Shown here in pieces: positions 35,484 through 44,467 of a stretch of DNA of 64,000 nucleotides (positions are counted from its first letter, which is position 1; every line of letters begins with the position of its first letter). The notes below the pieces were generated by a model. The model was not told where the DNA came from and did no database searches. It was given only the letters and a program-made list of their open reading frames with translations. Source of the stretch: Chitinophaga arvensicola (lineage in GTDB: Bacteria; Bacteroidota; Bacteroidia; Chitinophagales; Chitinophagaceae); the NCBI RefSeq assembly GCF_900110835.1, contig NZ_FOJG01000001.1, positions 2,697,499 through 2,761,498 on the forward strand, written 5' to 3'. The position numbers and the translations under genes were made by a program.

Positions 35484-36707
35484 ATGAAAAAATTCCACCT
35501 GTTATTGCTCCCTGCCATTTTTTTATGTACCCTCACACAGGCACAGGTGATGGCCCGTTTTTCCGTGAAAGCGGGAACGCTGGACCGTCATAACAGTATC
35601 GTATATACGACGCTGCCGGAAGCCACCAATGAGCCGGTAGTACTGACAGAAATAAAAGGAGACAAGCGTATACCCGTAGCCGTTAATGAACAGGGCGGGC
35701 AGCTCTGCTGGATCCTGGAAGGGGCCACTCCTGCCGGTACAGAAAGGAAATTTGAACTGAGCAAAGGACCATCCCGCCCGGATACCCTGATGAAAGCAGT
35801 GCAGCAGGACGGACAGCTGCTGCTGGAACAGGGATCTGCACCTATTCTCCGGTACAACTTTAATACAGTACCCGCCCCCGCAGGTGCAGATACGCTATAC
35901 AACCGCAACGCTTTTATTCACCCGCTCTGGGCGCCTAATGGCGTGGTGCTGACCAATATTTTTCCCAACGCAGGACATATGCATCATATGGGCATCTGGA
36001 ATCCGTGGACCCATACCCTCTTTGAAGGCCGGGAAACAGATTTCTGGAACATTCAGAAAAAAGAAGGAAAGGTGCGTTTCGCCGGGAAGATGGAAACATT
36101 TTCAGGAAATGTATGGTGCGGTTTCAGTGCCCATCAGGATCATATTGCCATATTAAAAGACGGAACAGAGAAAACTGCTATTCATGAAACCTGGCTCATA
36201 CAGGCGTATCCTGCTACCAGCAATGGTACACAGCGCTTGTGGGACTTTACTTCGACTTTTTCACCCGCTACTCCCAATGGCATTACGTTGTTGCAATACC
36301 GCTACGGCGGCGGCTTTGGTTTGAGAACCACCGCCGATTTTACAGATAAAACCAGCCAGGTACTGACATCAGAAGGATTGACCCGGAATAATGCCGACAG
36401 TACCCGTGCACGCTGGGTGAAAATATCCGGTACTACGCCGAAAGGAAAGGCAGGAATGCTGATCATGAACTATCCTGATAATTTTGATTCTCCCGAACCG
36501 CTCCGGGTATGGCCGGAAAATATGGAAGGCGGCGAACTGATGTTTAATTATACACCCACCCGCATGAAGCCATGGCAGCTGTATCCGGGAGCACGTTACC
36601 AGCTCAAATACCGTGTGCTGGTATATAACGATGATATCAGCGCGGCTGATGCAGAGGCCGCCTGGCAGGAATATGTGCATCCTCCTGAAGTGATCAAGCT
36701 GCAATAA
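35484..36707 (+). CDS. Exported DUF6807 (PmoA-like) family protein
   Basis: A 407-residue protein with a signal peptide (MKKFHLLLLPAIFLCTLTQAQ). The body matches DUF6807, often annotated 'methane oxygenase PmoA' although unrelated in practice to methane oxidation. Hallmarks are the IHPLWAPNGVVLTNIFPNAGHMHHMGIWNPWTH region with its histidine cluster, the GFGLRTTADF strand and a late MNYPDNF motif. Family members in Bacteroidota often sit near sugar-use genes, suggesting a carbohydrate-linked role; here the neighbours do not show this. Function unproven. It is divergent from the peptidase operon. Confidence 0.85.
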   Translation: MKKFHLLLLPAIFLCTLTQAQVMARFSVKAGTLDRHNSIVYTTLPEATNEPVVLTEIKGDKRIPVAVNEQGGQLCWILEGATPAGTERKFELSKGPSRPDTLMKAVQQDGQLLLEQGSAPILRYNFNTVPAPAGADTLYNRNAFIHPLWAPNGVVLTNIFPNAGHMHHMGIWNPWTHTLFEGRETDFWNIQKKEGKVRFAGKMETFSGNVWCGFSAHQDHIAILKDGTEKTAIHETWLIQAYPATSNGTQRLWDFTSTFSPATPNGITLLQYRYGGGFGLRTTADFTDKTSQVLTSEGLTRNNADSTRARWVKISGTTPKGKAGMLIMNYPDNFDSPEPLRVWPENMEGGELMFNYTPTRMKPWQLYPGARYQLKYRVLVYNDDISAADAEAAWQEYVHPPEVIKLQ

Positions 36708-36846
36708 TGGATTTTGTGTTTTCTGTCTTTTTCATTTATTTTGGCGACGTGAATGTTTTGGTTTCAATTCGGTTAACCTCGGAGAAGCCTTGTGAATGGC
36801 GATAATATATCAGCCCTGTATTTAGTAACCCTTAACCATCATCTTA

Positions 36847-37140
36847 ATGAATCATTCAAATGAAGTACGTCCCGATAAACCGGAGGAGGACGAAGAAGCA
36901 CCATCCTGGGGCGGTGTTATCGTCGGACTGTTACTCGGCATAGCGGGTATCGGACTTATCTTCTACCGTTATAAACAATTCCACGCAGTTGAAGCCTCTG
37001 TCAGCATTACTAAAATAGAAATGCTCGTGTATAAGGTTACCGGTGAAAGCATCTGGGCATTGATGGCCTGCTATGGCCTGGTAGCGCTGGCGGGATTTTA
37101 CCTGGCCATCAGTAATTACAGTAAACTGAAATCAAAATAA
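36847..37140 (+). CDS. Small two-helix membrane protein of unknown function
   Basis: A 97-residue protein with an acidic N-terminus (DKPEEDEEAPSWGG) and two membrane segments (about 23-42, GVIVGLLLGIAGIGLIFY, and 72-89, WALMACYGLVALAGFYLAI). I do not recognise a family. It is first of three genes (36847-38757) spaced by about 12-27 bases, all on the strand of the T6SS tssH operon that follows. They appear to be one transcription unit, but whether this includes tssH is unclear because of a 366-base gap. Confidence 0.7.
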   Translation: MNHSNEVRPDKPEEDEEAPSWGGVIVGLLLGIAGIGLIFYRYKQFHAVEASVSITKIEMLVYKVTGESIWALMACYGLVALAGFYLAISNYSKLKSK

Positions 37141-37167
37141 TATAACTCCTTTCCAAAATTGTATCTG

Positions 37168-37689
37168 ATGAATAACCTCACTGAATTGAAAACAGTTCTG
37201 CTCGACATCCATGAAAAGGATAAAAAGCAAACCATCACTGCGTTGATTACCGCTGAAATACTGGCGGTGCTGACATTTGGCCTGATCGGCTACAGCATCT
37301 TTGCCGGTAAAAGCGGACAAACGCCCACACCGGTAATTTTTATTCTGTTGTTCCTCCCGGTAGGCGTGCTGATTCCTTACCTGATTATGCTGGCGCAGGC
37401 TAAAAAACGTCCTGCGAAGATCGACGACTTTATCAACCGTTTACAGCAGGGAGAATCGGTGAATAACCTCGACACCTATACGGATTACAAACTAACACTA
37501 CCATTACGTATTATCAGGCTGCGTTTATTTCCCATGGAATACGCGCACATCCGTATGGGACAAAGCCGTTTGTTTTTTAAACTGCCTTTATCTGCCCAGC
37601 ATGTACAACCATTCAAGGCATTGATCAGCCAGCCGGTAGAGCCCGGCGCCAGCATTGGCGGATCTTCTGCCAACTGGTCTTCTAACTGA
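37168..37689 (+). CDS. Membrane protein of unknown function, partner of DUF3137 protein
   Basis: The ATG at 37168 gives 173 residues (an in-frame TTG at 37159 is a weaker alternative). Two membrane segments (about 26-45, TAEILAVLTFGLIGYSIFAG, and 53-74, PVIFILLFLPVGVLIPYLIML) form a hairpin, followed by a polar domain ending in SIGGSSANWSSN. It lies 27 bases after the 97-residue gene and 12 bases before the DUF3137 gene. The fold resembles a shortened relative of the downstream protein's membrane hairpin; no motif is recognised. Confidence 0.7.
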   Translation: MNNLTELKTVLLDIHEKDKKQTITALITAEILAVLTFGLIGYSIFAGKSGQTPTPVIFILLFLPVGVLIPYLIMLAQAKKRPAKIDDFINRLQQGESVNNLDTYTDYKLTLPLRIIRLRLFPMEYAHIRMGQSRLFFKLPLSAQHVQPFKALISQPVEPGASIGGSSANWSSN

Positions 37690-37701
37690 TAACATACCAT
37701 C

Positions 37702-38757
37702 ATGAAAACACTGGAAGAATTTAACGTCTTCCTGGATCAGCAGCTGGCAGATGAGCTGCGTTCCATGGAAGCACAACGTGTGACCGGTCGCAACTGGATG
37801 CGCCGTATGTGGATTGTGACGCTGGTGCCGTTTGCCATCTTTGTTTTTTTCCTGGTAAGATACTCGTTACAATCGTCCAGGGATGCGGCTGCAGGCCAGG
37901 CTACAGAAAGTGGTAATCCTGTCTTTATGATCATTGGATTGGTGGTGCTGTTTTCACTCGGAGGATATGCGATCAGCTATTTTATGATGAAACAAAAAGG
38001 CGGAAATGAAGCGGCCGATTACCAGCATGATTTTAAGAACAGGATTGTAAAACCGCTGATCCGTTTTATTGATCCTACGTTTACGTATCAACCTATCAAT
38101 CATGCCAGCTACGAGGAGTTTACCGAAAGCGGACTGTTTGCAAAAAAAGGTTATGGTATGACTGGAAACGACCAGGTATACGGGAAACTGGGAGATATGA
38201 ATTTTCAATGCTGCGACCTCACGGTAACGTATACACCCACCATCACGGTGCGGGGACAGGCGCCGGATACGGTTTTCCGGGGCAGCTATTTTATCGGACA
38301 GTTTCCCCGGTATTTCAGTACGCCGGTGTACATCCTGTCGCGCGGCAGTGGTATGGAACGGCTGCTGAGTAACGCAGCGGCAGATAATGATTTCATCGAG
38401 ACCTGGAACCTTGGCAAAAAAGTGTTGCCGGATGATGCCGCTTTCAATAAATTATTCATGGTATATGCACCGGATGCGATAGAAGCGCAGCAGTTGTTAA
38501 CACCGGCCCTCATGGGAAAAATTATCTCGCTGCAGGAACGTACTTCCGCAAAATTGTATTTGTCTTTCTTCAATAACCGGGTATACATCGGCATTGGCCA
38601 TGGCATGGATTATTTCGAAACAACCCTGAATAAATCGCTGCAGGATAAGAAGATGCTGCAAAATTTTTACCTGGACTTTACAACCGTATTACAACTGGCG
38701 GAAGATCTCAAAGGGAATCTTCCTATCTGGACTTCCCATGCTTTTTCCAGGTCCTGA
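37702..38757 (+). CDS. DUF3137 family membrane protein
   Basis: A 351-residue protein with a membrane hairpin (about 36-52, MWIVTLVPFAIFVFFLV, and 72-93, FMIIGLVVLFSLGGYAISYFM). A cytosolic DUF3137 domain follows, with FRGSYFIGQFPRYF, FNKLFMVYAPDAIEAQQLLTPALMGKI and YLSFFNNRVYIGIGHGMDYFE. DUF3137 proteins often accompany LemA-family proteins; no lemA gene is here. Function unknown. It is the last of a three-gene membrane module and immediately precedes the T6SS cluster on the same strand, so a link to the secretion system is possible but unproven. Confidence 0.8.
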   Translation: MKTLEEFNVFLDQQLADELRSMEAQRVTGRNWMRRMWIVTLVPFAIFVFFLVRYSLQSSRDAAAGQATESGNPVFMIIGLVVLFSLGGYAISYFMMKQKGGNEAADYQHDFKNRIVKPLIRFIDPTFTYQPINHASYEEFTESGLFAKKGYGMTGNDQVYGKLGDMNFQCCDLTVTYTPTITVRGQAPDTVFRGSYFIGQFPRYFSTPVYILSRGSGMERLLSNAAADNDFIETWNLGKKVLPDDAAFNKLFMVYAPDAIEAQQLLTPALMGKIISLQERTSAKLYLSFFNNRVYIGIGHGMDYFETTLNKSLQDKKMLQNFYLDFTTVLQLAEDLKGNLPIWTSHAFSRS

Positions 38758-39123
38758 GCAGGTAGCTCTGCCGTAAATTTTTCAGGGAGATATAAAACGC
38801 GTGTTCCTATTTAATAGGTAGACATCCTCTCTATGTATTCCTGGTAGATACATTTTTCTCTGGTTAATAAAAAAATAATAATATATCCGGTTTTTTGGCA
38901 CTCCCTTTGAAATGCTTTGCTGCATTACGTTTTGGGAGTTTTTTACCGGAGATGTGATACGATTGATATCCGATCTTTAGCAGATCAAAAAAAGAGTATC
39001 ATTTTTTTTGAGATTGAATTCTATGTAAATGTTTTCGCTGTATCTTTACTACGCTTCCAAAAGGAGGCAACCCGAAAGATTGTAATTGTTAACTTAATTT
39101 CTGAAAAACCTGGTATCACCCAA
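38758..39123. other. Structured leader region before tssH, no gene
   Basis: This 366-base stretch has no convincing gene. Its reading frame is open from 38917 into tssH, but the encoded peptide resembles nothing and would precede the family's normal start. It contains nested complementary segments: CCGGT/ACCGG (38887-38891, 38945-38949), ACTCCC/GGGAGT (38900-38905, 38934-38939) and AATGC/GCATT (38911-38915, 38922-38926). TGATAC/GTATCA (38955-38960, 38996-39001) then encloses GATCT/AGATC (38972-38976, 38982-38986). A near-promoter TATCTTTA lies at 39041-39048. It may be a 5' leader with regulatory structure. Confidence 0.45.
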
Positions 39124-41568
39124 ATGACCCTGTCAACCTTGACCATATTCGGCCCTGGATTGCAATCTGCTATTAGGATTGCCACCGCCCTTGCAAAAGA
39201 ATATCATCATCCGCAGTTTACACCTGCGCACTTATTGCGTGCCTGTTTGCATAAGGAAACAGGACTTTCGCCTGTTTTGCATCAGATGAACCTGGATGTA
39301 TACTACGTGGAGGAGTGGGCCGAAGTGCGGCTGGATGAGATGCCGAGGTCATCGCGTATCTCCGGTGAACCAACCCCGGACGAGGCGGCAGCAGCAGTAT
39401 TGAATGAAGCCGTCAGCATTGCCCAGGATCTGGATGAAGACGATGCAGATGCATGGAGCCTGTTGATTGCGCTATGTACCCCGGGTGTAGGTTTTTCCTA
39501 TGAACAACTGAAAACATTTCCCTTTACACGGGAACAACTGATACAAGCCCGCAGAAAGGGAGACAAGCATACTGCCCAGGCTTCCGGCACAGCCAGCATT
39601 AAACCAGGCGCACTGAAATATGTGTACCGCATGATGGATCCGCAACTGCTGAAAACGTTTCATCCGGTAATTGGCCGTGATGGTGAGATCCGGGAGATAA
39701 CGGAAGTGCTTACACGGAAGGATCGCGGCAGCGTATTGATTATCGGTGAAGGCGGCGTTGGAAAAACCTCCCTGGTGGAGGGATTGGCGCGCGCCATCGT
39801 AGACCGGCAGGTACCCCTGCAGTTGCAATCTTCCGATATTTACGCATTAGACTACGGCAGCTTTATCGCAGGCGCAGCTTATAAAAGTGAGCTGGAAGAC
39901 CGGCTGCTGCAGATTATCCAACAACTCAAACAAACGGGGAGGCCTATACTTTTTATAGACAATCTCCACAGTTTACTCGATAAACAATCCGGCGGCGGCA
40001 TGGCTAATGTGCTGAAAGCTGCGCTGGGTAAAGGAGAAATTATCCTGGTGGGAACTACCACCCCGGAAGGCTTCCGTAAACTTATTGAGCCGGATGCCAT
40101 CCTGCGTCATCGGTTTGAAACCATTTCGCTGGCAGCCCCGGATGAAACGCTGGCCCGGAGAATGGTAAGTGCAGTAGTACCCGTGTACGAAAGCTTTTAT
40201 CAACTCACCGTTTCACCCGAAGGTATATACGAAGCCATCCGTTTATCAAAACGCTACCTGAAGGAAAGAGGGTTGCCCGACAGCGCTATTAACCTGCTGG
40301 ACCGTACCATGGCCGCAGTGAGGGCTATGCAGGATACCAGCGGTTCACTGTTGGAGTCGCTTCAACAGGAATTTGCTTCGATTAATGAGCAGGAATCCTT
40401 ACAAACAGATGATTTGCATTGGTTTTACCGGCAAATGAAAGAACGGTTGGGTGTTTTGTTATCTTCCCGGCTTCATACCGATACCGATCCGCATAAGCTG
40501 ACCTCGGTGGCGGAGTTGCAAACGGCCTTGCAGTCATTGCTGGATCAGCTGGCCACCATAGCTGCTACACCGCAAAAGGAAGTAACGGCGACAGACCTGG
40601 CCACCATGATCGCTGCTATCACCGGCATTCCGCTGGGGAAAGTACAGTCGCAGGAGAAAGAACGCTTAATCAATATGGAAGCGCAGTTGCGCAAAAGGGT
40701 AGTAGGACAGGACCATGCCCTCAAAGCAGTGGCAGACGCGATCCTTGAATCCAGATCGGGTCTGAGCCGTCCGGGCCAGCCAATCGGCTCTTTCTTTTTC
40801 CTGGGCCCTACTGGTACCGGTAAAACGGAGCTGGCTAAATCACTGGCAGATTTTCTTTTCCAGGATGAACGTTCCATGATCCGGTTTGATATGTCGGAAT
40901 TTAAGGAGGAACACGCTGCAGCCCTGTTGTATGGCGCTCCTCCGGGATATGTGGGATACGAGGAAGGCGGATTACTGGTAAATAAAATACGGCAACAGCC
41001 CTACGCAGTGGTGCTGTTCGATGAAATAGAGAAAGCGCATCCATCTGTATTTGATATTTTTCTGCAGATCATGGATGAAGGAAAGCTGCATGACAGGCTG
41101 GGTAAAACCGGCGATTTCTCCAATGCGCTGGTGTTATTTACTTCCAATATCGGCAGCGATGCGATTACCCGCTCGTTCCAGGATGGTAACATTCCGGCTT
41201 CGCAGCCGCTGATGGAGCTGATGGCCCGTCATTTCAGGCCGGAGTTCCTGGGGAGGCTGACGGAAATTGTTCCTTTCGGCCCAATTCAGGCGGCCAACGT
41301 GGAAAAGATCTTCGATATTCATTTGCAGCATTTGCTGCAGCTGCTGGAGCAACAGCAGGTGAATTTCACCGTTACCCCCGATGCCCGCCGGCACCTGGCC
41401 ATGATGGGTTACTCGCCGCAATATGGTGCAAGACCGCTGCGGGAAGTGATACGCGGGCAGCTACGGAAGCCATTATCACGTATGATCATTGACGGCAGCC
41501 TACAAAAGGATATGAGCGTAATACTCGATATAAAAAACGAACAGTTAGACTGGACAATAAATGGATGA
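39124..41568 (+). CDS. tssH: T6SS sheath-recycling AAA+ ATPase TssH (ClpV)
   Basis: TssH disassembles contracted T6SS sheath. The ATG at 39124 (MTLSTLTIFG) gives 814 residues. A Clp N-domain (1-150; HPQFTPAHLLRACL) precedes the first AAA+ module with Walker A GEGGVGKTSL. A short coiled middle region (about 400-520) lacks the long M-domain of ClpB. The second AAA+ module has GPTGTGKTEL and the pore/IGF-type region GYEEGG, and a C-terminal D2-small domain follows. Its position directly before tssB and tssC fixes its role. ClpB was considered, but neighbours and the shortened M-domain argue against it. Confidence 0.92.
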   Translation: MTLSTLTIFGPGLQSAIRIATALAKEYHHPQFTPAHLLRACLHKETGLSPVLHQMNLDVYYVEEWAEVRLDEMPRSSRISGEPTPDEAAAAVLNEAVSIAQDLDEDDADAWSLLIALCTPGVGFSYEQLKTFPFTREQLIQARRKGDKHTAQASGTASIKPGALKYVYRMMDPQLLKTFHPVIGRDGEIREITEVLTRKDRGSVLIIGEGGVGKTSLVEGLARAIVDRQVPLQLQSSDIYALDYGSFIAGAAYKSELEDRLLQIIQQLKQTGRPILFIDNLHSLLDKQSGGGMANVLKAALGKGEIILVGTTTPEGFRKLIEPDAILRHRFETISLAAPDETLARRMVSAVVPVYESFYQLTVSPEGIYEAIRLSKRYLKERGLPDSAINLLDRTMAAVRAMQDTSGSLLESLQQEFASINEQESLQTDDLHWFYRQMKERLGVLLSSRLHTDTDPHKLTSVAELQTALQSLLDQLATIAATPQKEVTATDLATMIAAITGIPLGKVQSQEKERLINMEAQLRKRVVGQDHALKAVADAILESRSGLSRPGQPIGSFFFLGPTGTGKTELAKSLADFLFQDERSMIRFDMSEFKEEHAAALLYGAPPGYVGYEEGGLLVNKIRQQPYAVVLFDEIEKAHPSVFDIFLQIMDEGKLHDRLGKTGDFSNALVLFTSNIGSDAITRSFQDGNIPASQPLMELMARHFRPEFLGRLTEIVPFGPIQAANVEKIFDIHLQHLLQLLEQQQVNFTVTPDARRHLAMMGYSPQYGARPLREVIRGQLRKPLSRMIIDGSLQKDMSVILDIKNEQLDWTING

Positions 41569-41602
41569 TTGTCAGATTCCCAAATTCTAAATTTTATTTC
41601 CA

Positions 41603-42049
41603 ATGAATGACAACTACGGAATTGGCGGCACAGAAGTGAAGCTGGATGCCAACGAAGCCATCGCAGAAATCTCGCATAACCGTACCCTGTTTGCTGAAAA
41701 GTTGACCCAGCAGGCGCCTGTTAAACCCGAAATTGTGGAAGGGCTTACTTCCGTAGAAGCGGTATTTGAACATTTCAAACCGGCAGTGAATGTAAGTTTT
41801 CATGATGCACAAGGCAGCCCGGTACCGGAAAAATTACAGTTTCATCACCTGGGCGATTTCGGGGTGAAAGGGATCACTGCGCAGAGTGCCTTCCTGAATG
41901 ACCTGACCACGGAAAAGGAACAGTACCTGAAAATTATGAAGCAACTGAAAACAAATAAGATCCTGAAGTCCGCACTGGCCGATCCGGATGCGCGCAAAGC
42001 CATGCTCAGCGCTATCCGTGGAATGATGAAAGACCTTAATACCAAATAA
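41603..42049 (+). CDS. tssB: T6SS sheath small subunit TssB
   Basis: A 148-residue TssB of the Bacteroidota subtype. With TssC it forms the contractile sheath around the TssD tube. The IVEGLTSVEAVFEHFKPAVNVSF segment and the LQFHHLGDFGVKGITAQSAFLNDL stretch are the conserved region that docks on TssC. The polar C-terminal helix ends in MLSAIRGMMKDL. It starts 34 bases after tssH and 19 bases before tssC, so the three are one operon. Confidence 0.93.
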   Translation: MNDNYGIGGTEVKLDANEAIAEISHNRTLFAEKLTQQAPVKPEIVEGLTSVEAVFEHFKPAVNVSFHDAQGSPVPEKLQFHHLGDFGVKGITAQSAFLNDLTTEKEQYLKIMKQLKTNKILKSALADPDARKAMLSAIRGMMKDLNTK

Positions 42050-42068
42050 TTAACTGTTAATAACCTCA

Positions 42069-43445
42069 ATGATTATGGCAGAATTACAGAAAAAAGAGGA
42101 ACTGCAGAATGAACAGTTGTCTTCGCAGTCATCCGAAGTTAACCTCGCCGGAAGTATAGAAGACCTGGCAAAATATGGCGGTTTCGACCTGCTCGAAGCT
42201 ACGATAGAAGGTGCGCAAAACCTCAACCCCGAAAGGAAAGCGCGCCGCAATATCTTCCTGACAGAATCCGGGAAGAAATCTGAAAGAGATAAACTGAAAA
42301 AAGTATTGTCCCTCTGGGAAAAGGTGCTGTCGGAAACCAATGAACTGCCGGAAATGGTGGATTATTGCACCACACACGCAGAAGAAGCGGAAAAAGTATT
42401 GTCCACCAATCTCGGTGAAGCAGTAGATGCTACCCGTGAACTGGAACAATCCTATCGTAATGTGGCCCTGTTCTTCAAAAACACAGAATCCGATAAGGTG
42501 AAGAATATTTCTTTCATCAATGTGGAGCTGGAACAGCTGAAAGACCTGGACAATACCCGTTTTATAGACGCTATCAGTACAGAGCTGGTCAATAACTACG
42601 ACCGCCTGGACCTGCGCACCAATTACAGCCTGCTGGTGATCCCGGGTTACCTGGGTTCCAATAAGGTAATAGAAAAATGGGCAAAGATTGCGCATGAAAA
42701 CAAAGCCATGCTGGTGACGGATTTTGCTCACCTCGATGCGCCGGATGATGTGATGGAAATGTTTGAACTGGCCAACCTCACAGGTGGGGAAATTCATCGT
42801 TCCAATGTGATCATGTCCTGCAACTGGCTCGTAGGCCGTGGTAAATTTGATGAAGTAGGAGAACAGGAACACCTGTATGTGCCGCCATCTGGCGCACTGG
42901 CAGGGAAGATCTATAAAACCCTGATGTCGCAGGTAACCGCCGGTAAGAAATTCGGTGGTATGAACGAAGTGGATGGGGTAAAATTTGAACTGAAGAAAAG
43001 TGAGATTGCCAGCCTGGAAAAAATGGGACTGGTGCCCATGGTGAAGGAATATGGCAAAGTAATGGCCTTCAGTGCGAAAACATTGTTCAACGGTGACAAC
43101 CTCGGGCTGCAGACCTACTCCGTAGTAAGGGTGTTCGACTTCGTGACCAAAGTACTCATGGACTTCCTGAACCGCAGGGCCTTCGAGAACTTTAATGCCA
43201 ATACCCGCAAGGATCTGATGAAACAGATTATCCGCTTCCTGGATGGGATTACCGGCCCCGATAAACTCATTGAAGACTTTAATATCCGTCGTTTTGAACA
43301 GGATCCGGTACAGAAAGACCGTATCCACCTGGATATCCATCTGAAACCTTATTTCCCGGCCAAGAACTTCCTGATCAAAATGGAGGGGCAAAAAGGCGAT
43401 GAGGCAACAGATTGGGATACTACCTACGAACAGGACGGGAAATAG
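42069..43445 (+). CDS. tssC: T6SS sheath large subunit TssC
   Basis: A 458-residue TssC (also annotated DUF5458 in this phylum). Its N-terminal helical part (1-120) is followed by the sheath core with NYSLLVIPGYLGSNKVIEKWAKIAH and MSCNWLVGRGKF. A C-terminal part with LKPYFPAKNFLIKMEGQ is the conserved inner-layer strand region. The start may be ATG at 42069 or the in-frame ATG at 42075 (MAELQKK). TssC and TssB assemble the tail that drives the needle. Confidence 0.95.
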   Translation: MIMAELQKKEELQNEQLSSQSSEVNLAGSIEDLAKYGGFDLLEATIEGAQNLNPERKARRNIFLTESGKKSERDKLKKVLSLWEKVLSETNELPEMVDYCTTHAEEAEKVLSTNLGEAVDATRELEQSYRNVALFFKNTESDKVKNISFINVELEQLKDLDNTRFIDAISTELVNNYDRLDLRTNYSLLVIPGYLGSNKVIEKWAKIAHENKAMLVTDFAHLDAPDDVMEMFELANLTGGEIHRSNVIMSCNWLVGRGKFDEVGEQEHLYVPPSGALAGKIYKTLMSQVTAGKKFGGMNEVDGVKFELKKSEIASLEKMGLVPMVKEYGKVMAFSAKTLFNGDNLGLQTYSVVRVFDFVTKVLMDFLNRRAFENFNANTRKDLMKQIIRFLDGITGPDKLIEDFNIRRFEQDPVQKDRIHLDIHLKPYFPAKNFLIKMEGQKGDEATDWDTTYEQDGK

Positions 43446-43549
43446 CCGTCAGCGGTCTGCTTTGGGGTTTTGGAGAGATCCGGGACACCTGGAGCCGGCC
43501 GCCTTACCCCTGATATAAAATATCTTTAGACTAAAAGCCAATTGTAAAG

Positions 43550-44446
43550 ATGAAACATGTGCTGTGCAGTGTGCTGCTTTGTTTGTTAATTACCGGTGCC
43601 TTGTCAACTGTAAATGCCCAAACCGGTACCGATAGTATTCTCACCACGAAAGGGGCCGTTACCCTGATCACTTCCAGCGCGCCCATCAGCACTTTCCAGA
43701 TCGGTGACGGGAAGAACACGGACTATGATTACCGCATCGTAGACGGTAACATGGTATTTCTTCGCCCCCTGACCGCTAATCCTCATCCCACCAACCTGAT
43801 CGTGCGGGAAGGAGAGAATATCCATTACATGATTATTGCCTTCCGCGATAAAGTGGACCTGGCCCGGTTGAAGTATACCCTGTCGGGTAAGTCGAAAACG
43901 ACCGGCGCTTTTACCACACCTGAGGCTGCACCGCAGGCGCCCCGTCCCGGTAACGGTGAAAGAGACCCGCTGGCCGTATCCGATGCCCCGGAAGAAAGCG
44001 GGCACCTGATCAGTGTAGATACGGTTACCGTGGGAAAAATTGCGGCCGACTTCGGAAAGGATCATAAAGTGAACCGTCAGTATGAAGTGAAACTGGAAGG
44101 GGTAAGCGTGGGATACGCCCAGGCGATGACCCTGAACAATATGAATTACTTCTGCTTCCGTATCCGCAACAAAGGGAAAGAACCTTACGAAATTGTAAAG
44201 GCCAGCCTGCTGCATAAGGAGAAAAAGGATACTGCGCTGTTGCATTCCATGCCTATCCTCTATAAAAAAGGTCCTGAAACAATAGCACCAAAAGAAGAAG
44301 CCAGCGAAGTATTTGTGGTGCCTTCGAAACAATTCGGAAAGGAGGATGAAGTGATTATTGTATTGCAAACCACAGAGGGAAAACAACAACTGGTACTGTA
44401 CGTACCTGTAACCGTTTTGCCGAAATATATGCTGGCGAAGCAATAA
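43550..44446 (+). CDS. TraN/DUF4138-like periplasmic protein within the T6SS operon
   Basis: A 298-residue exported protein (signal peptide MKHVLCSVLLCLLITGALSTVNAQ). Two beta-rich halves look like the conjugative-transposon protein TraN (VirB9-like). Residues 32-125 hold VTLITSSAPISTFQIGDG, YDYRIVDGNMVFLRPL and PTNLIVREGENIHYMIIAFRD, matching TraN's 'x-LLFxxPVxxVDLGDG ... ETNLxVxxxDG-xYxFxVxY' architecture. Residues 175-298 hold YFCFRIRNKGKEPYEI, then PETIAPKEEASEVFVVP and a closing strand. Relatives are normally in T4SS/conjugation loci; here it lies between tssC and a lytic transglycosylase. TssQ and TssR were not seen, so it may supply an envelope role. The family assignment is inference from pattern. 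Confidence 0.72.
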   Translation: MKHVLCSVLLCLLITGALSTVNAQTGTDSILTTKGAVTLITSSAPISTFQIGDGKNTDYDYRIVDGNMVFLRPLTANPHPTNLIVREGENIHYMIIAFRDKVDLARLKYTLSGKSKTTGAFTTPEAAPQAPRPGNGERDPLAVSDAPEESGHLISVDTVTVGKIAADFGKDHKVNRQYEVKLEGVSVGYAQAMTLNNMNYFCFRIRNKGKEPYEIVKASLLHKEKKDTALLHSMPILYKKGPETIAPKEEASEVFVVPSKQFGKEDEVIIVLQTTEGKQQLVLYVPVTVLPKYMLAKQ

Positions 44447-44467
44447 TGCCGGTTTAATCATATTGCA

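Noticed and set aside
38917..39123. Upstream extension of the tssH reading frame
   Set aside because: The first 69 codons encode nothing like a Clp N-domain, while MTLSTLTIFG at 39124 matches a normal start.
39124..41568. Reading tssH as the heat-shock disaggregase ClpB
   Set aside because: The middle domain is much shorter than in ClpB and the gene leads directly into tssB and tssC.
42129..43391. 420-residue open frame antisense to tssC
   Set aside because: It is a codon-bias shadow of the highly conserved tssC reading frame, has no family pattern and no promoter or start context.
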